Below, piece by piece: positions 35,447 through 44,668 of a stretch of 64,000 bases of DNA. The notes beneath the pieces are model-generated. The model had not been told where the DNA came from. It ran no database searches and saw only the letters and a list, made by a program, of their open reading frames with translations. Every line of letters begins with the position of its first letter. Positions within the stretch are counted from its first letter, which is position 1. The position numbers and the translations under genes were made by a program. The DNA comes from Agathobacter sp. (GTDB taxonomy: Bacteria; Bacillota; Clostridia; Lachnospirales; Lachnospiraceae), in contig JALFLB010000012.1 of assembly GCA_022775045.1 (NCBI GenBank), positions 1-64,000 of the forward strand, read 5' to 3'.

Positions 35447-36598
35447 ATGGCGCATTTTGCAATACCATCCCATATTCTGACAGGAAAGGATGCACTGTCT
35501 TCTGCAATACCTTATCTAAAAGAATATGGAAGCCGGGCATTTATTGTTACAGGCAAGCATGTAGGGAAATCCCCAATGCTTGACCAGTTAAAAAAGACAC
35601 TTGAAAAGGCTCAGATTGCCTATTATGTTTTTGACGGTATTACTGGCGAGCCAACCGATCAGATGATCGAGGAAGGCCTGGCACAGTATCGAAAGGCGGG
35701 CTGTCAGTTTGTAATCGGAATTGGCGGTGGAAGTCCGCTTGATTCGGCAAAGGCGATTGCGGCAATGGCGGTTAACGAGGGAAAGATTGCCGACTACAAC
35801 GGAAAAGAGATTACTGGAAAAGTGCCGGGAATTGTCGCAATTCCGACGACCTCCGGGACAGGATCAGAGGCGACGAAATTTACGATCATTACGGATCAGG
35901 AAAAGGATATTAAAATGCTCCTGAAAGGAGATTGCCTGGTTCCGGATCTTGCGATTGTCGACCCGGATTTCACCATGGATATGCCGAAAAGTGTGACGGC
36001 CGCCACTGGATTGGATGCATTGACTCATGCGGTGGAGGCGTACACCTCGAAAAAGGCGTTTGCGCTGACGGATGTTTTTGCGGTTTCCGCGGTGCGGCGG
36101 ATTATGAAGTATCTGCCGGTTGCATATCAGAATGGTTATGACGCAAAGGCCCGTGAGGAAATGTCGCTTGCGGCGCTGGAGGCAGGATTTTGCATTAATA
36201 ATTCCAGTGTAACGCTTGTACATGGCATGAGCCGACCGATTGGGGCACTTTTTCATGTGCCGCACGGGATCAGTAACGCGATGCTTTTAAAGGAGTGTCT
36301 GGGATTTGCGTTGGACGGAGCGTATGACCGCTTTGCAGATCTTGGGCGCGCAATTGGTGCAGCGACAGAGCAGGACAGTGATGAGGACGCTGCAAAGGCA
36401 CTTCTTACAGAGATAGAAAAGCTCTGCAGTATTTGTGAGGTTCCTACACTTCGTGAATATGGTATTAAGGAAGAAGAATTTTTGCCAGTCATCGAAAAGA
36501 TGGCGGAGGATGCAGTTGCATCCGGCAGTCCGGGAAATACAAGAAAGTCTGTGACGAAAGAGGACTGCATGCGGTTGTACCGTAAAATCTACGGATAA
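35447..36598 (+). CDS. Iron-containing alcohol dehydrogenase, probable malonate-semialdehyde reductase
   Basis: A 383-residue group III metal-dependent dehydrogenase. The NAD(P) loop GIGGGSPLDSAKAIA (about 92-106), PTTSGTGSEATKF, and metal ligands from TGLDALTHAVEAY and LVHGMSRPIGALFHVPHG are all present. In this context it would reduce malonate semialdehyde from the preceding aminotransferase to 3-hydroxypropionate, regenerating NAD(P)+ in fermentation. Butanol or 1,3-propanediol dehydrogenases of the same fold are alternatives in other settings. AGGAAAGGAAG precedes the ATG. Confidence 0.85.
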   Translation: MAHFAIPSHILTGKDALSSAIPYLKEYGSRAFIVTGKHVGKSPMLDQLKKTLEKAQIAYYVFDGITGEPTDQMIEEGLAQYRKAGCQFVIGIGGGSPLDSAKAIAAMAVNEGKIADYNGKEITGKVPGIVAIPTTSGTGSEATKFTIITDQEKDIKMLLKGDCLVPDLAIVDPDFTMDMPKSVTAATGLDALTHAVEAYTSKKAFALTDVFAVSAVRRIMKYLPVAYQNGYDAKAREEMSLAALEAGFCINNSSVTLVHGMSRPIGALFHVPHGISNAMLLKECLGFALDGAYDRFADLGRAIGAATEQDSDEDAAKALLTEIEKLCSICEVPTLREYGIKEEEFLPVIEKMAEDAVASGSPGNTRKSVTKEDCMRLYRKIYG

Positions 36599-36602
36599 GC
36601 AT

Positions 36603-36618
36603 TTGTGCTGTGGCACAA
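36603..36618 (+). promoter_or_regulatory. Candidate PucR-type operator 2
   Basis: TTGTGCTGTGGCACAA is the exact reverse complement of operator 1 and again ends 21 bp before a -35 box, here that of the importer operon. Confidence 0.65.
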
Positions 36619-36639
36619 AAAGGATTGTGTTGCAGCTTA

Positions 36640-36668
36640 TTGAAAAGGATTCGAAGGGAATTTATACT
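36640..36668 (+). promoter_or_regulatory. Promoter of the importer/catabolic operon
   Basis: TTGAAA (36640-36645), 17-bp spacer, TATACT (36663-36668); the start site should be near 36675. Confidence 0.65.
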
Positions 36669-36683
36669 TGCAACATACACAAG

Positions 36684-36729
36684 ACACGGCAAAGGCGCCT
36701 GATGACAGGACTCCTTTGCCGTGTTTTTT
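36684..36729 (+). terminator. Terminator-like hairpin in the importer-operon leader
   Basis: ACACGGCAAAGG (36684-36695) pairs with CCTTTGCCGTGT (36713-36724), with an inner CCTG/CAGG stem, and is followed by TTTTTT. It can end the upstream operon, but it also lies about 10 bases downstream of the predicted start of the importer transcript, so it could act as an attenuator. Confidence 0.75.
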
Positions 36730-36756
36730 AATTGATAGAAAACTGGAGGGAAAGAG

Positions 36757-37548
36757 ATGGGTGAATTACAGGAAAGAGAAATTGAAATACAGATCAAAGA
36801 TCTGGGCGTGACCTTTCAGGATAACGCAGGAAACGACGTACAGGCACTGACCGGCGTCAATCTTGACATCTACAAAGGAGAGTTCATTTCACTGCTTGGA
36901 CCTTCCGGATGTGGTAAGACAACATTACTTCGAAGTATTGCAGATCTGCAGGAACCGACAGAGGGAACGGTACGAATTGGAGGAATGACTCCGAAGGAAG
37001 TAAGACTTCAACAGAAATTCGGTTTTGTATTTCAGCAGCCGGTATTATTTGACTGGCGAACCGTTAAGAAAAATGTGGAGCTGCCACTTGAGATTATGTA
37101 CCAGTCCAAAGAGGAGCGCTCCGAGCGGGCAGACAAGATGTTGGAAATGGTAGGATTAAAAGATTTTGCCAATCATTTTCCAAAGCAGTTGAGTGGTGGA
37201 ATGCAGCAAAGAGTAAATATTGCCAGAGCATTTGGAATCCGGCCGGAAATTCTTTTAATGGATGAGCCGTTCTCCGCACTCGATGAGTTTACCAAAGAAA
37301 AGCTTCACGAGGACCTGCTCCGTATCTGGAGAAAGACGAACAAGACAGTTATCTTCGTTACCCATAACATTCAGGAGGCTGTGTTCCTGTCTGACCGGAT
37401 CTGTGTATTATCTCCGCATCCGGGAAGATTATCCGCAGTCGTAGATGTGGATCTTCCAAGACCACGGACGCTGGAGATGAAAGAGACGCAGCACTTTAAC
37501 GAGCTGGTGCTTAAGGTTCGGAACAGCTTTGAAGGGGGCAGTGTTTAA
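36757..37548 (+). CDS. ABC importer ATP-binding protein (NMT1/nitrate-sulfonate type)
   Basis: A 263-residue ATPase with Walker A GPSGCGKTT (about 48-56), Q-loop VFQQPVLFDWRTV, signature LSGGMQQRVNIARA, Walker B ILLMDEPFSALD and H-loop VTHN. The FDWRTV segment and C-terminal RPRTLEMKET are typical of the TauB/SsuB/ThiZ branch. It energises the two permeases downstream for uptake of what is, from context, a pyrimidine base or nucleoside-like compound. Its stop codon overlaps the next start (TAATG). Confidence 0.9.
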   Translation: MGELQEREIEIQIKDLGVTFQDNAGNDVQALTGVNLDIYKGEFISLLGPSGCGKTTLLRSIADLQEPTEGTVRIGGMTPKEVRLQQKFGFVFQQPVLFDWRTVKKNVELPLEIMYQSKEERSERADKMLEMVGLKDFANHFPKQLSGGMQQRVNIARAFGIRPEILLMDEPFSALDEFTKEKLHEDLLRIWRKTNKTVIFVTHNIQEAVFLSDRICVLSPHPGRLSAVVDVDLPRPRTLEMKETQHFNELVLKVRNSFEGGSV

Positions 37549-38387
37549 TGAAGAGAATAAATAAAATTTTTGATAAAAAATGGGCATCAACAGTTCTTTG
37601 GATTCTCCTGCTTGTTGCAGCATGGGAGATTGGAGCATTTGTTGTTTCCATAACAAAGAGATCTCCGGAAAATATATTGCCGCATTTATACCAGATTATC
37701 GCGGCTGCATTTTCTACAAATAAGGTTTCTTCTGGTATGACGGCAACCATGGTGGTTTTGACGAGCGCGAGGGCAACAATCTTAAGAGCACTGCTTGGAT
37801 TTGCACTTGGAACAGCGGCAGGTTTTTTGCTGGCACTCCTGATGAAGCTGTCAGGAATCTGTGAGAAAATGCTTTTCCCATACCTGATGCTGATTCAGCT
37901 GATTCCGGTGCTGGGACTTGCACCGATCATCCTGTCCATTACAGGAGATATCAATAAAAGTCGTATTATTATCGCAGCAATCTTAAGCTTCTATCCGGTT
38001 GCGACCAATACACTGGCCGGCTTTAAGTCAGTGGATAAGGATAAATATGATCTGATGTATACCTACGCGGCAAAGAAGCACACCATTTATACGAAAGTGC
38101 TGATTCCTTCCGCAATCCCGTACTTTTTTACGGGAACAAAGATTGCGGCGCCAATGGCAATTACGGCATCGATTCTGGTGGATACATTGCAGGGCGATGG
38201 CGGGCTGGGTTGTATGCTTTCCCAGTCTTTGAAACATGCGATGTCGATATACGTATTCTGGCTGATCGTTTTCTTCAGTGCCTTTGTCGGTATTTTCAGC
38301 AGCTACCTGATGAATTGGATTGAGGCCTTGGTATCACCGGAAAAACGCGGAATGCGAAAAGCAAAAAAGATGAAGGGAGGAAACTAG
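37548..38387 (+). CDS. ABC importer permease 1
   Basis: A 279-residue permease of the BPD_transp_1 type with six predicted helices and an EAA-like loop (MYTYAAKKHTIYTKVLIPSAIPYFFTGTKIA). It starts one base inside the stop codon of the ATPase gene. It is a paralogue of the next gene, with the same length, so the importer channel is likely a heterodimer. Confidence 0.88.
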   Translation: MKRINKIFDKKWASTVLWILLLVAAWEIGAFVVSITKRSPENILPHLYQIIAAAFSTNKVSSGMTATMVVLTSARATILRALLGFALGTAAGFLLALLMKLSGICEKMLFPYLMLIQLIPVLGLAPIILSITGDINKSRIIIAAILSFYPVATNTLAGFKSVDKDKYDLMYTYAAKKHTIYTKVLIPSAIPYFFTGTKIAAPMAITASILVDTLQGDGGLGCMLSQSLKHAMSIYVFWLIVFFSAFVGIFSSYLMNWIEALVSPEKRGMRKAKKMKGGN

Positions 38388-38388
38388 T

Positions 38389-39228
38389 ATGGCGCAGAAA
38401 AGAAAGAGACCAAAAAGCCTGTATCGGAGAATGCAGGAAAACGCAAAAGTGCAGGCAGCGGCGACCATTATTCTGCCGGTTCTTTTAGGAATTATAATCT
38501 TAGTACTCTGGCAGACACAGGTACTCCATCACTGGTTTAAGACGGATACCTTTACCCTCCCGCTTCTGGGCAGAATAAAAACAATTTTTATGGAAAATAT
38601 CGGGAAGATCTGGGAGAACGTGGTGGCGACAATGATCGTTGCGCTGGTCGGTTTGGCAATCGGAAGTCTGCTTGGATATGGAGTAGCTATTCTGGCGGCA
38701 CTTTTCCCAAGGGCTGGAAGGGGCGGACTCAGCGTGATTGGCGCATTTGCTTCAATCCCGGTTGTTGCGCTGGCACCGGTTATGAACAATTGGACCAAGG
38801 ATGTATCGAATGATGCAAGCACACGAAGCATGGTGGCAAAAATTCTGGTAGTCATGCTGATCGCTGCGGCGAATATGAGTCTGAATGCCTATCGAGGACT
38901 GACAGAATTAAAACCATATGCAAAGGATCTGATGGCGACCTACGCAGCCAAAAAGCGCACAACACTTTTGAAGCTCCAGTTGCCGAATTCGGTACCATAC
39001 ATATTTGTAGCACTTAAAGTATCAGTACCTGCAAGCATTATGACAGCAATCGTAAGTGAATATTTTGCGGAATACATCATTGGTGTCGGCAGGCAGATTC
39101 GTGAGAACATTGTGCTGGCACAGTATCCAACCGCCTGGGCATACATTGCAACGGCGTGTCTTCTCGGCATCGTTTCATATGTGGTGCTGATGATTGTACA
39201 GAGTATACTTCTCCGGCGATACCATTAA
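38389..39228 (+). CDS. ABC importer permease 2
   Basis: A 279-residue permease with a basic N-terminal tail (KRKRPKSLYRRMQENAKVQ), about six helices and the EAA-like loop DLMATYAAKKRTTLLKLQLPNSVPYIFVALK. The gene follows permease 1 by one base. Together with permease 1 it forms the membrane part of the NMT1-type importer. Confidence 0.88.
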   Translation: MAQKRKRPKSLYRRMQENAKVQAAATIILPVLLGIIILVLWQTQVLHHWFKTDTFTLPLLGRIKTIFMENIGKIWENVVATMIVALVGLAIGSLLGYGVAILAALFPRAGRGGLSVIGAFASIPVVALAPVMNNWTKDVSNDASTRSMVAKILVVMLIAAANMSLNAYRGLTELKPYAKDLMATYAAKKRTTLLKLQLPNSVPYIFVALKVSVPASIMTAIVSEYFAEYIIGVGRQIRENIVLAQYPTAWAYIATACLLGIVSYVVLMIVQSILLRRYH

Positions 39229-39273
39229 TCCCGGAGCAGATATAGATTATGAAAAGATTAGGAGGAAAACTAT

Positions 39274-40416
39274 ATGAAGAAGAGAACATTAAAACTAATG
39301 AGTATGTCCCTTGCGGCAGTAATGACATTTGCAATGATGGCAGGATGCGGTTCCTCATCCGGGGAAGCAAAAAGTGATACACCGGCGGGAACACAGAGTG
39401 CGGCGGACACATCAGCAGTGATGAGTAATGAAGAGATTATTAAGAAGGCAGCCGGTGAAGGAAAGGTCAGCAACTGGGGAATTGGAAATGAATACGAAAT
39501 TCTTGCCTTGCTGGCAAAGTACGGGCTTCCGACAGAGTATTTAAGTGAGGACTTCACCATGGATGCATTTGATGATGATTCCAGTACACTTGCGTCCGCA
39601 ATGACTTACAACGAGCTCGGTCTGGTAAAGAATGACTACGATGGTGGATACGGCTACGGCGATACAGTTGGATACATTGATATGAACGATGAGGGCGTTG
39701 CGATGCTCGAGGACAACATTTTCTGTAAAAAGAGCTTTGCAGCAGAAAATCCGGAGACCGTAAAGGCGTTCCTATATGCATCCTTAAAGGGTTGGGAGTA
39801 TGCGGTTGCAAATCCGGAAGAGGCAGCACAGATCGTATATGAGGCAGGTTCTTCTGTATCCCAGGATCATCAGTCCTACATGGCATCTGAGGTAGCAAAG
39901 CTTGTTTCTACGGATATGAACGGCAATACGGTAACTGAGGTTGGTAAGATTGATGATGAGGCTATGCAGCAGACACTGGATATCGCAAAGCAGTATGTGA
40001 CATTGGATGATTCCGCAGCACAGGATGCTTTTTCAAAGTTGACGCTGGATGATATCCGCGATACCAGTTTTTATGAGGCTGCAGCAGGTTCTTCTGACGG
40101 CAAGTTCAATGTGGAGAAGAGCGAAGTATCTATCCAGCTTAAATGGCTGCCACAGGCACAGTTCATGGGCTACTATGTAGCAGATGCCAAGGGTTACTAT
40201 GATGAGGTTGGTCTGAAGGTTAACATTGTATCCGGTGGTGGTGATATCTCTGAGACAACAGCCGTAAATAACGGAACTGTTGACTTTGGTGTTACATGGC
40301 CTACAAACATGGCAGTTGCAGATGCCGGTGGAATGGATCTGGTTGAGGTCGCTCAGATTTATCAGAGATCCGGTATGACCTTAGTATATAAGTATGACAA
40401 CTTCAAAGCGGAATAG
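39274..40416 (+). CDS. NMT1/THI5-type substrate-binding lipoprotein, circularly permuted
   Basis: A 380-residue lipoprotein: signal peptide with lipobox MAGC (Cys25), then a Ser/Thr-rich spacer. Residues 65-270 (NWGIGNEYEILALLAKYGL... SAMTYNELGLV... LEDNIF... LKGWEYAVANPEEA...) correspond to what is the second part of ordinary NMT1/THI5-like proteins. Residues 284-377 (VSIQLKWLPQAQFMGYYVADAKGYY... GVTWPTNMAVA... AQIYQRSGMTLVYK) correspond to their normal N-terminal part. The order is therefore swapped, with the break in the hinge linker. It should bind the imported pyrimidine-like substrate. AGGAGGAAAA precedes the ATG. Confidence 0.85.
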   Translation: MKKRTLKLMSMSLAAVMTFAMMAGCGSSSGEAKSDTPAGTQSAADTSAVMSNEEIIKKAAGEGKVSNWGIGNEYEILALLAKYGLPTEYLSEDFTMDAFDDDSSTLASAMTYNELGLVKNDYDGGYGYGDTVGYIDMNDEGVAMLEDNIFCKKSFAAENPETVKAFLYASLKGWEYAVANPEEAAQIVYEAGSSVSQDHQSYMASEVAKLVSTDMNGNTVTEVGKIDDEAMQQTLDIAKQYVTLDDSAAQDAFSKLTLDDIRDTSFYEAAAGSSDGKFNVEKSEVSIQLKWLPQAQFMGYYVADAKGYYDEVGLKVNIVSGGGDISETTAVNNGTVDFGVTWPTNMAVADAGGMDLVEVAQIYQRSGMTLVYKYDNFKAE

Positions 40417-40430
40417 GAGATGAAGGAAGT

Positions 40431-41795
40431 ATGGAATTACTGATTAAAGGAGGAACCGTTGTCACCGCGACAGAGAGCTTTGTGTCTGATGTTGCAGTGG
40501 ACGGTGGAAAAATTGTAGCAATTGGAAAGAATCTTCCGTTTAGCGCGGATCAGGTTGTAGATGCGACAGGCAAGCTTGTGCTGCCTGGCGCACTCGATGC
40601 CCACACACACATGGCGATGCCGTTTGGTGGAACTGTTTCGGCAGACAGTTATCTGTCCGGAACAAGAGCGGCCGTGTGTGGTGGCGTTACCACCATTTTT
40701 GATTATCCGGTACAGCACAAGGGAGAGACGATTCTGGGACTGGTGAATTCCAAGAAAGAGATTCTGGAAAAAGATGCATGTTGTGATTATGCATTTCACT
40801 GCTGTATCACCGATCTTAATGATGGAGAGATTTTAGATGAGATGGAGCAGGCAGTGGCAGAAGGAATTACAAGCTTCAAGTGCTTTCTGGTTTATAAAAA
40901 GGAAGGCATGATGGTTGATGACGGAATGCTTGCAAGACTTCTTCTTCGCGCCAAAGAACTCGGTGCCATGATCAATGTTCACGCAGAGAATCCGGATTTA
41001 ATCGATCTCCGTACAGAGCAGTACTTAAAAGAGGGCAAAACTTCTGCATGGTATCACTATATGAGTCGACCGGAGTTTGTTGAAGCAGAGGCTGACAAGC
41101 GTGTTGTTCACTGGGCAAGCCATCTGGATACACCGGTTTACCTCGTACATATGGCAGATAAGGAAGGCTTGGAGGCCTGCATTAAGGCGAAGGAAGAAGG
41201 ACATGAGATCCTGATCGAGACATGTCCGCAGTATCTTGAATTTACCTGCGATGTATATAAGCGGGAGGACGGCCGCAATTTCGTCTGCTCACCTCCAATG
41301 AAGGGGCAGGAGAGCCAGGACGCATTGTGGACTGCGCTGAAGGCAGGTTTCATTGATACTGTGGCAACAGATCACTGTCCATTCCAAAGTTATGAAAAGG
41401 ATTGGGGTAAGGATGACTTTACTAAGATTCCGAACGGCTGTGCCGGTGTCGAAAACCTGTATCCATATATGCTGGATGCAGCAAATGCCGGTAAGCTTTC
41501 CTTTGAGCGTGTGGTAGAGGTATGTTCGACCAATGTGGCAAAAATTTTCGGCTGTGAAAACAAAGGTGCAATTGCAGTCGGAAAAGATGCGGACATTGTC
41601 ATCTACGATAAGGATAAGGATTTCACCATCAGTGTGGATAATATGCATTCCGATTACGATCATACAATCTGGGAGGGCAAGAAGCTGCATGGTTATCCGG
41701 TACAGACATATCTTCGTGGCAAGCTGGTTTACGATAACGGAGACTATGTCGGAACCCCGGGCATGGGCAGCTATGTAAAGAGAAGTCATAGATAA
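40431..41795 (+). CDS. hydA: Dihydropyrimidinase
   Basis: A 454-residue cyclic amidohydrolase opening dihydrouracil to N-carbamoyl-beta-alanine. Metal and active-site motifs: [12 protein letters not shown] (about 55-66), the carboxylated lysine K150 in [23 protein letters not shown] and VATDHCPF. Length and motifs match dihydropyrimidinase/hydantoinase rather than allantoinase or dihydroorotase. It follows the binding protein by 14 bases with AAGGAAG as ribosome site, and is followed by PreA, which makes its substrate. Confidence 0.93.
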   Translation: MELLIKGGTVVTATESFVSDVAVDGGKIVAIGKNLPFSADQVVDATGKLVLPGALDAHTHMAMPFGGTVSADSYLSGTRAAVCGGVTTIFDYPVQHKGETILGLVNSKKEILEKDACCDYAFHCCITDLNDGEILDEMEQAVAEGITSFKCFLVYKKEGMMVDDGMLARLLLRAKELGAMINVHAENPDLIDLRTEQYLKEGKTSAWYHYMSRPEFVEAEADKRVVHWASHLDTPVYLVHMADKEGLEACIKAKEEGHEILIETCPQYLEFTCDVYKREDGRNFVCSPPMKGQESQDALWTALKAGFIDTVATDHCPFQSYEKDWGKDDFTKIPNGCAGVENLYPYMLDAANAGKLSFERVVEVCSTNVAKIFGCENKGAIAVGKDADIVIYDKDKDFTISVDNMHSDYDHTIWEGKKLHGYPVQTYLRGKLVYDNGDYVGTPGMGSYVKRSHR

Positions 41796-41811
41796 GAGGG
41801 AGGACGACGCA

Positions 41812-43302
41812 ATGGCATATGAACAGATAAAAAGGAAGAGTGAGACGGGCAGATGCCTTTTGTGTCAGGATGCTCCCTGCAGCAGCTGCTGTCCCAAAGG
41901 ACTTGCGGTGGCAGATATTGTCCGCTCACTTCGCTTCGAAAATATAAAAGGAGCAGCAAGAAAATTAGGTGAAAGTAATCCGTGTGAGGGTTGCAGTGCA
42001 CTGTGCGTCGATGCCTGCACCCGCAGCCGGATTGACAGGGAAATTGATATTCCGATGTTGTTTTCCGGCATAGCAGAAAACGTGCCTCAGGAAAACAAAG
42101 CAGATTTGTCCATTGATTTCTGTGGTGTACACTGTGAAAATCCATTTTTCCTTTCATCCTCTGTGGTGGGAAGTAATTATGAGATGGTGGCGAAGGCCTT
42201 TGATCTTGGATGGGCAGGTGTTGCGTTTAAAACGATTGGCCTGTTTGTTCCGGATGAGGTGTCACCGCGGTTTGCAGCTCTCGAAAAGGAGGACAATCCA
42301 TTTGTCGGCTTTAAGAATATCGAACAGATTTCCGACCATACGTTAGAAGAAAATCTTGGATATTTGCGGAAGCTCAAAGAGAACTACCCGACAAAGGTCA
42401 TCATTGCTTCTATTATGGGGCAGAATGAGACAGAGTGGACAAAACTCGCAAGTTTGATGGAAGAAGCAGGAGCGGATATCATTGAGTGCAATTTCTCATG
42501 TCCGCAGATGGTTGGTGAAGGATTGGGAAGCGATGTCGGAACGAATCCGGAGCTTGTTGCAAGATATACAGCGGCAACCAGAAGGGGGACGAAGCTTCCG
42601 ATTTTAGCAAAAATGACACCGAATATCACCCGCATGGAGATACCGGCGCACGCGGCTATTCAGGCAGGAGCGGATGGACTGGCAGCAATCAACACCATTA
42701 AGAGTGTGATGAATATTGATCTGGAATCCTTTGCATCGGCGCCAGATGTAGATGGAAAGTCGGCGGTTGGCGGTTATTCAGGAAAAGCAGTTAAACCGAT
42801 TGCGTTGCGTTTTATCCATGATCTGAAAAAGGATGCAAGGCTTCGGAATGTGCCCGTCAGTGGCATGGGCGGCATCGAGACATGGAGAGATGCTGCAGAG
42901 TTTATGGCACTTGGCTGTGAGACGGTACAGGTGACAACCAGTGTCATGCAGTATGGCTATCGCATTATTGAGGATATGATCGAAGGAATGAGCGATTATC
43001 TGACAAGTATCGGTGCACATTCCATTCGTGAGATTGTCGGAAAGGCATTGCCGAATGTGGTGCCGGCAGAGGATGTGAACCGGCATAGTATTGAGTATCC
43101 GCGTTTTAACCGTAGCAGCTGTGTTGGCTGTGGAAGATGCTATCTCTCCTGTTTTGACGGCGGGCATCAGGCACTTCGTATGGATGAGAACAGGCAGCCG
43201 GTCATGGATCCGAAAAAGTGCGTAGGTTGTCAGCTATGTAAGCTGGTTTGTCCGACGGGGTCGATTACCGCCGGGACACGTGTGGATAAAAAGATTTCAT
43301 AA
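41812..43302 (+). CDS. preA: Dihydropyrimidine dehydrogenase PreA with extra N-terminal Fe-S domain
   Basis: A 496-residue enzyme reducing uracil/thymine. The N-terminus (1-80) carries two cysteine clusters (C15, C18, C23, C27 and C58, C61, C65, C69), like the Fe-S domain that in E. coli is part of PreT. Then comes the FMN barrel (about 100-420) with the catalytic Cys230 in NFSC and [13 protein letters not shown]. The C-terminal 2[4Fe-4S] ferredoxin domain (about 435-485) has [11 protein letters not shown] and [12 protein letters not shown]. No PreT-like flavin/NAD(P)H domain is fused or adjacent, so electrons may come from ferredoxin or another donor. Confidence 0.88.
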   Translation: MAYEQIKRKSETGRCLLCQDAPCSSCCPKGLAVADIVRSLRFENIKGAARKLGESNPCEGCSALCVDACTRSRIDREIDIPMLFSGIAENVPQENKADLSIDFCGVHCENPFFLSSSVVGSNYEMVAKAFDLGWAGVAFKTIGLFVPDEVSPRFAALEKEDNPFVGFKNIEQISDHTLEENLGYLRKLKENYPTKVIIASIMGQNETEWTKLASLMEEAGADIIECNFSCPQMVGEGLGSDVGTNPELVARYTAATRRGTKLPILAKMTPNITRMEIPAHAAIQAGADGLAAINTIKSVMNIDLESFASAPDVDGKSAVGGYSGKAVKPIALRFIHDLKKDARLRNVPVSGMGGIETWRDAAEFMALGCETVQVTTSVMQYGYRIIEDMIEGMSDYLTSIGAHSIREIVGKALPNVVPAEDVNRHSIEYPRFNRSSCVGCGRCYLSCFDGGHQALRMDENRQPVMDPKKCVGCQLCKLVCPTGSITAGTRVDKKIS

Positions 43303-43343
43303 TCACATATATAAAATAAATTTTAAAAAGGAAGGTGCAGATT

Positions 43344-44606
43344 ATGTATACATGCAGTTTGGAACGAATGACAGACAAGATTAAAACATTTTCAAAGTTT
43401 GGAGATGCCGGACATGGCGGAATTACCCGTTACTCTCTTTCTCCAGAGGCAATTATGGCAAGAAATGAATTTAAAAAGCGTATGGAGGCAATCGGAGCAA
43501 CAATCGAAATTGACGATGTTGCCAATATGTACGCAACGCTTCCGGGAAGCGATCCGGATGCAAAGAGAATTGTGATGGCGTCTCACTGTGATTCCGTAAA
43601 AAATGGCGGAAATTATGATGGAATCTTAGGTGTCATGTCTGCGATGGAGGTACTTGAGACCGTTGCGGAGAACAACATTCCGCATAAGCATCCTCTTACA
43701 GCGATGATCTGGACAAATGAGGAAGGTTCTCTCTATCCACCGGCAATGATGTGTTCCGGAATTGTGTGCTACGATTATCTGCCGGAAGATATCCGCAGCA
43801 AGTTCAAGTATGAAGACATGATGAATTCGAAGAGCATTCTTGACAATACAAGCACTTTCGGCGAGGCGCTGGAAAAATCCGGGTTCAAAGGAGATAAGAA
43901 GTATCGTCTCTCTCCGGAAAATTATGAGTATTACTTTGAGACACATATCGAGCAGGGCCCAATCCTTGAGGATGCGGGAAATGATATCGGTGTCGTTGAC
44001 TGTGTACTCGGTATGTTTAATTACCGCCTGAAATTCTATGGACAGACCACCCATGCGGGAACTTTCCCGATGCCAAAGAGAAAGGATGCATTTTTAGCTG
44101 CATCACAGGCACTTTGTTATCTCCATGAAGAGATTGACAAGCTGGGATACCCGGAACTTGTATATACAACAGGCGAGGTGGTATGCCATCCATGTGTACA
44201 TACCTGTGTACCGGATTTCTTTGATTTTTCATTTGATGCAAGACATGAGGATCCGAAGGTACTTGAGCAGGTTCTTGAAATTGTAAAGAGTTGTGCAGAC
44301 AGAACCTGGGCAGGCTGTACCTGCGAAGTCGTAAAGGCTTGGAACCGCGATACCGTATACTGGGATAAGAAGCTGGTCGGATTTGTCAAGGAGGCAGCGG
44401 AAGAGCTTGGCGTATCGCACCAGTATATTCATTCCGGGGCCGGACATGACGCACAGTTTGCCGCATACATGCTCCCGGCAACAATGATTTTCGTACAGTC
44501 CAAGGATGGATTATCCCACTGTGAACCAGAGTATTCTTCACCAGAGCACTGTACGGAGGGCGCATCCGTTATGCTGAATGCCGTGCTCAAGGCAGACGCA
44601 CAGTAA
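43344..44606 (+). CDS. M20-family N-carbamoyl-amino-acid hydrolase, probable beta-ureidopropionase
   Basis: A 420-residue dizinc amidohydrolase of the M20/ArgE type: ASHCDSV (zinc His/Asp), GGNYDGILGV, WTNEEGS (catalytic Glu pair), ETHIEQGPILE, HAGTFPM and HSGAGHDA. This is the allantoate amidohydrolase/carbamoylase branch; with dihydropyrimidinase beside it the likely reaction is N-carbamoyl-beta-alanine to beta-alanine, CO2 and ammonia. ATG at 43344 is preferred over an in-frame GTG that lies within the AAGGAAGG site. Confidence 0.88.
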   Translation: MYTCSLERMTDKIKTFSKFGDAGHGGITRYSLSPEAIMARNEFKKRMEAIGATIEIDDVANMYATLPGSDPDAKRIVMASHCDSVKNGGNYDGILGVMSAMEVLETVAENNIPHKHPLTAMIWTNEEGSLYPPAMMCSGIVCYDYLPEDIRSKFKYEDMMNSKSILDNTSTFGEALEKSGFKGDKKYRLSPENYEYYFETHIEQGPILEDAGNDIGVVDCVLGMFNYRLKFYGQTTHAGTFPMPKRKDAFLAASQALCYLHEEIDKLGYPELVYTTGEVVCHPCVHTCVPDFFDFSFDARHEDPKVLEQVLEIVKSCADRTWAGCTCEVVKAWNRDTVYWDKKLVGFVKEAAEELGVSHQYIHSGAGHDAQFAAYMLPATMIFVQSKDGLSHCEPEYSSPEHCTEGASVMLNAVLKADAQ

Positions 44607-44668
44607 AGAATTTGGATGATATTGACACTCACATCATTTGGATAAATTAAGAAATGAGGTCAGAAGTG

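Noticed and set aside
41812-43302. Apparent loss of the catalytic Cys in PreA, based on aligning pig GLACGQ with GSDVGT
   Set aside because: The catalytic Cys of dihydropyrimidine dehydrogenase is three residues after the substrate-binding Asn (N-L-S-C). NFSC (227-230) is intact here, so the active site looks normal.
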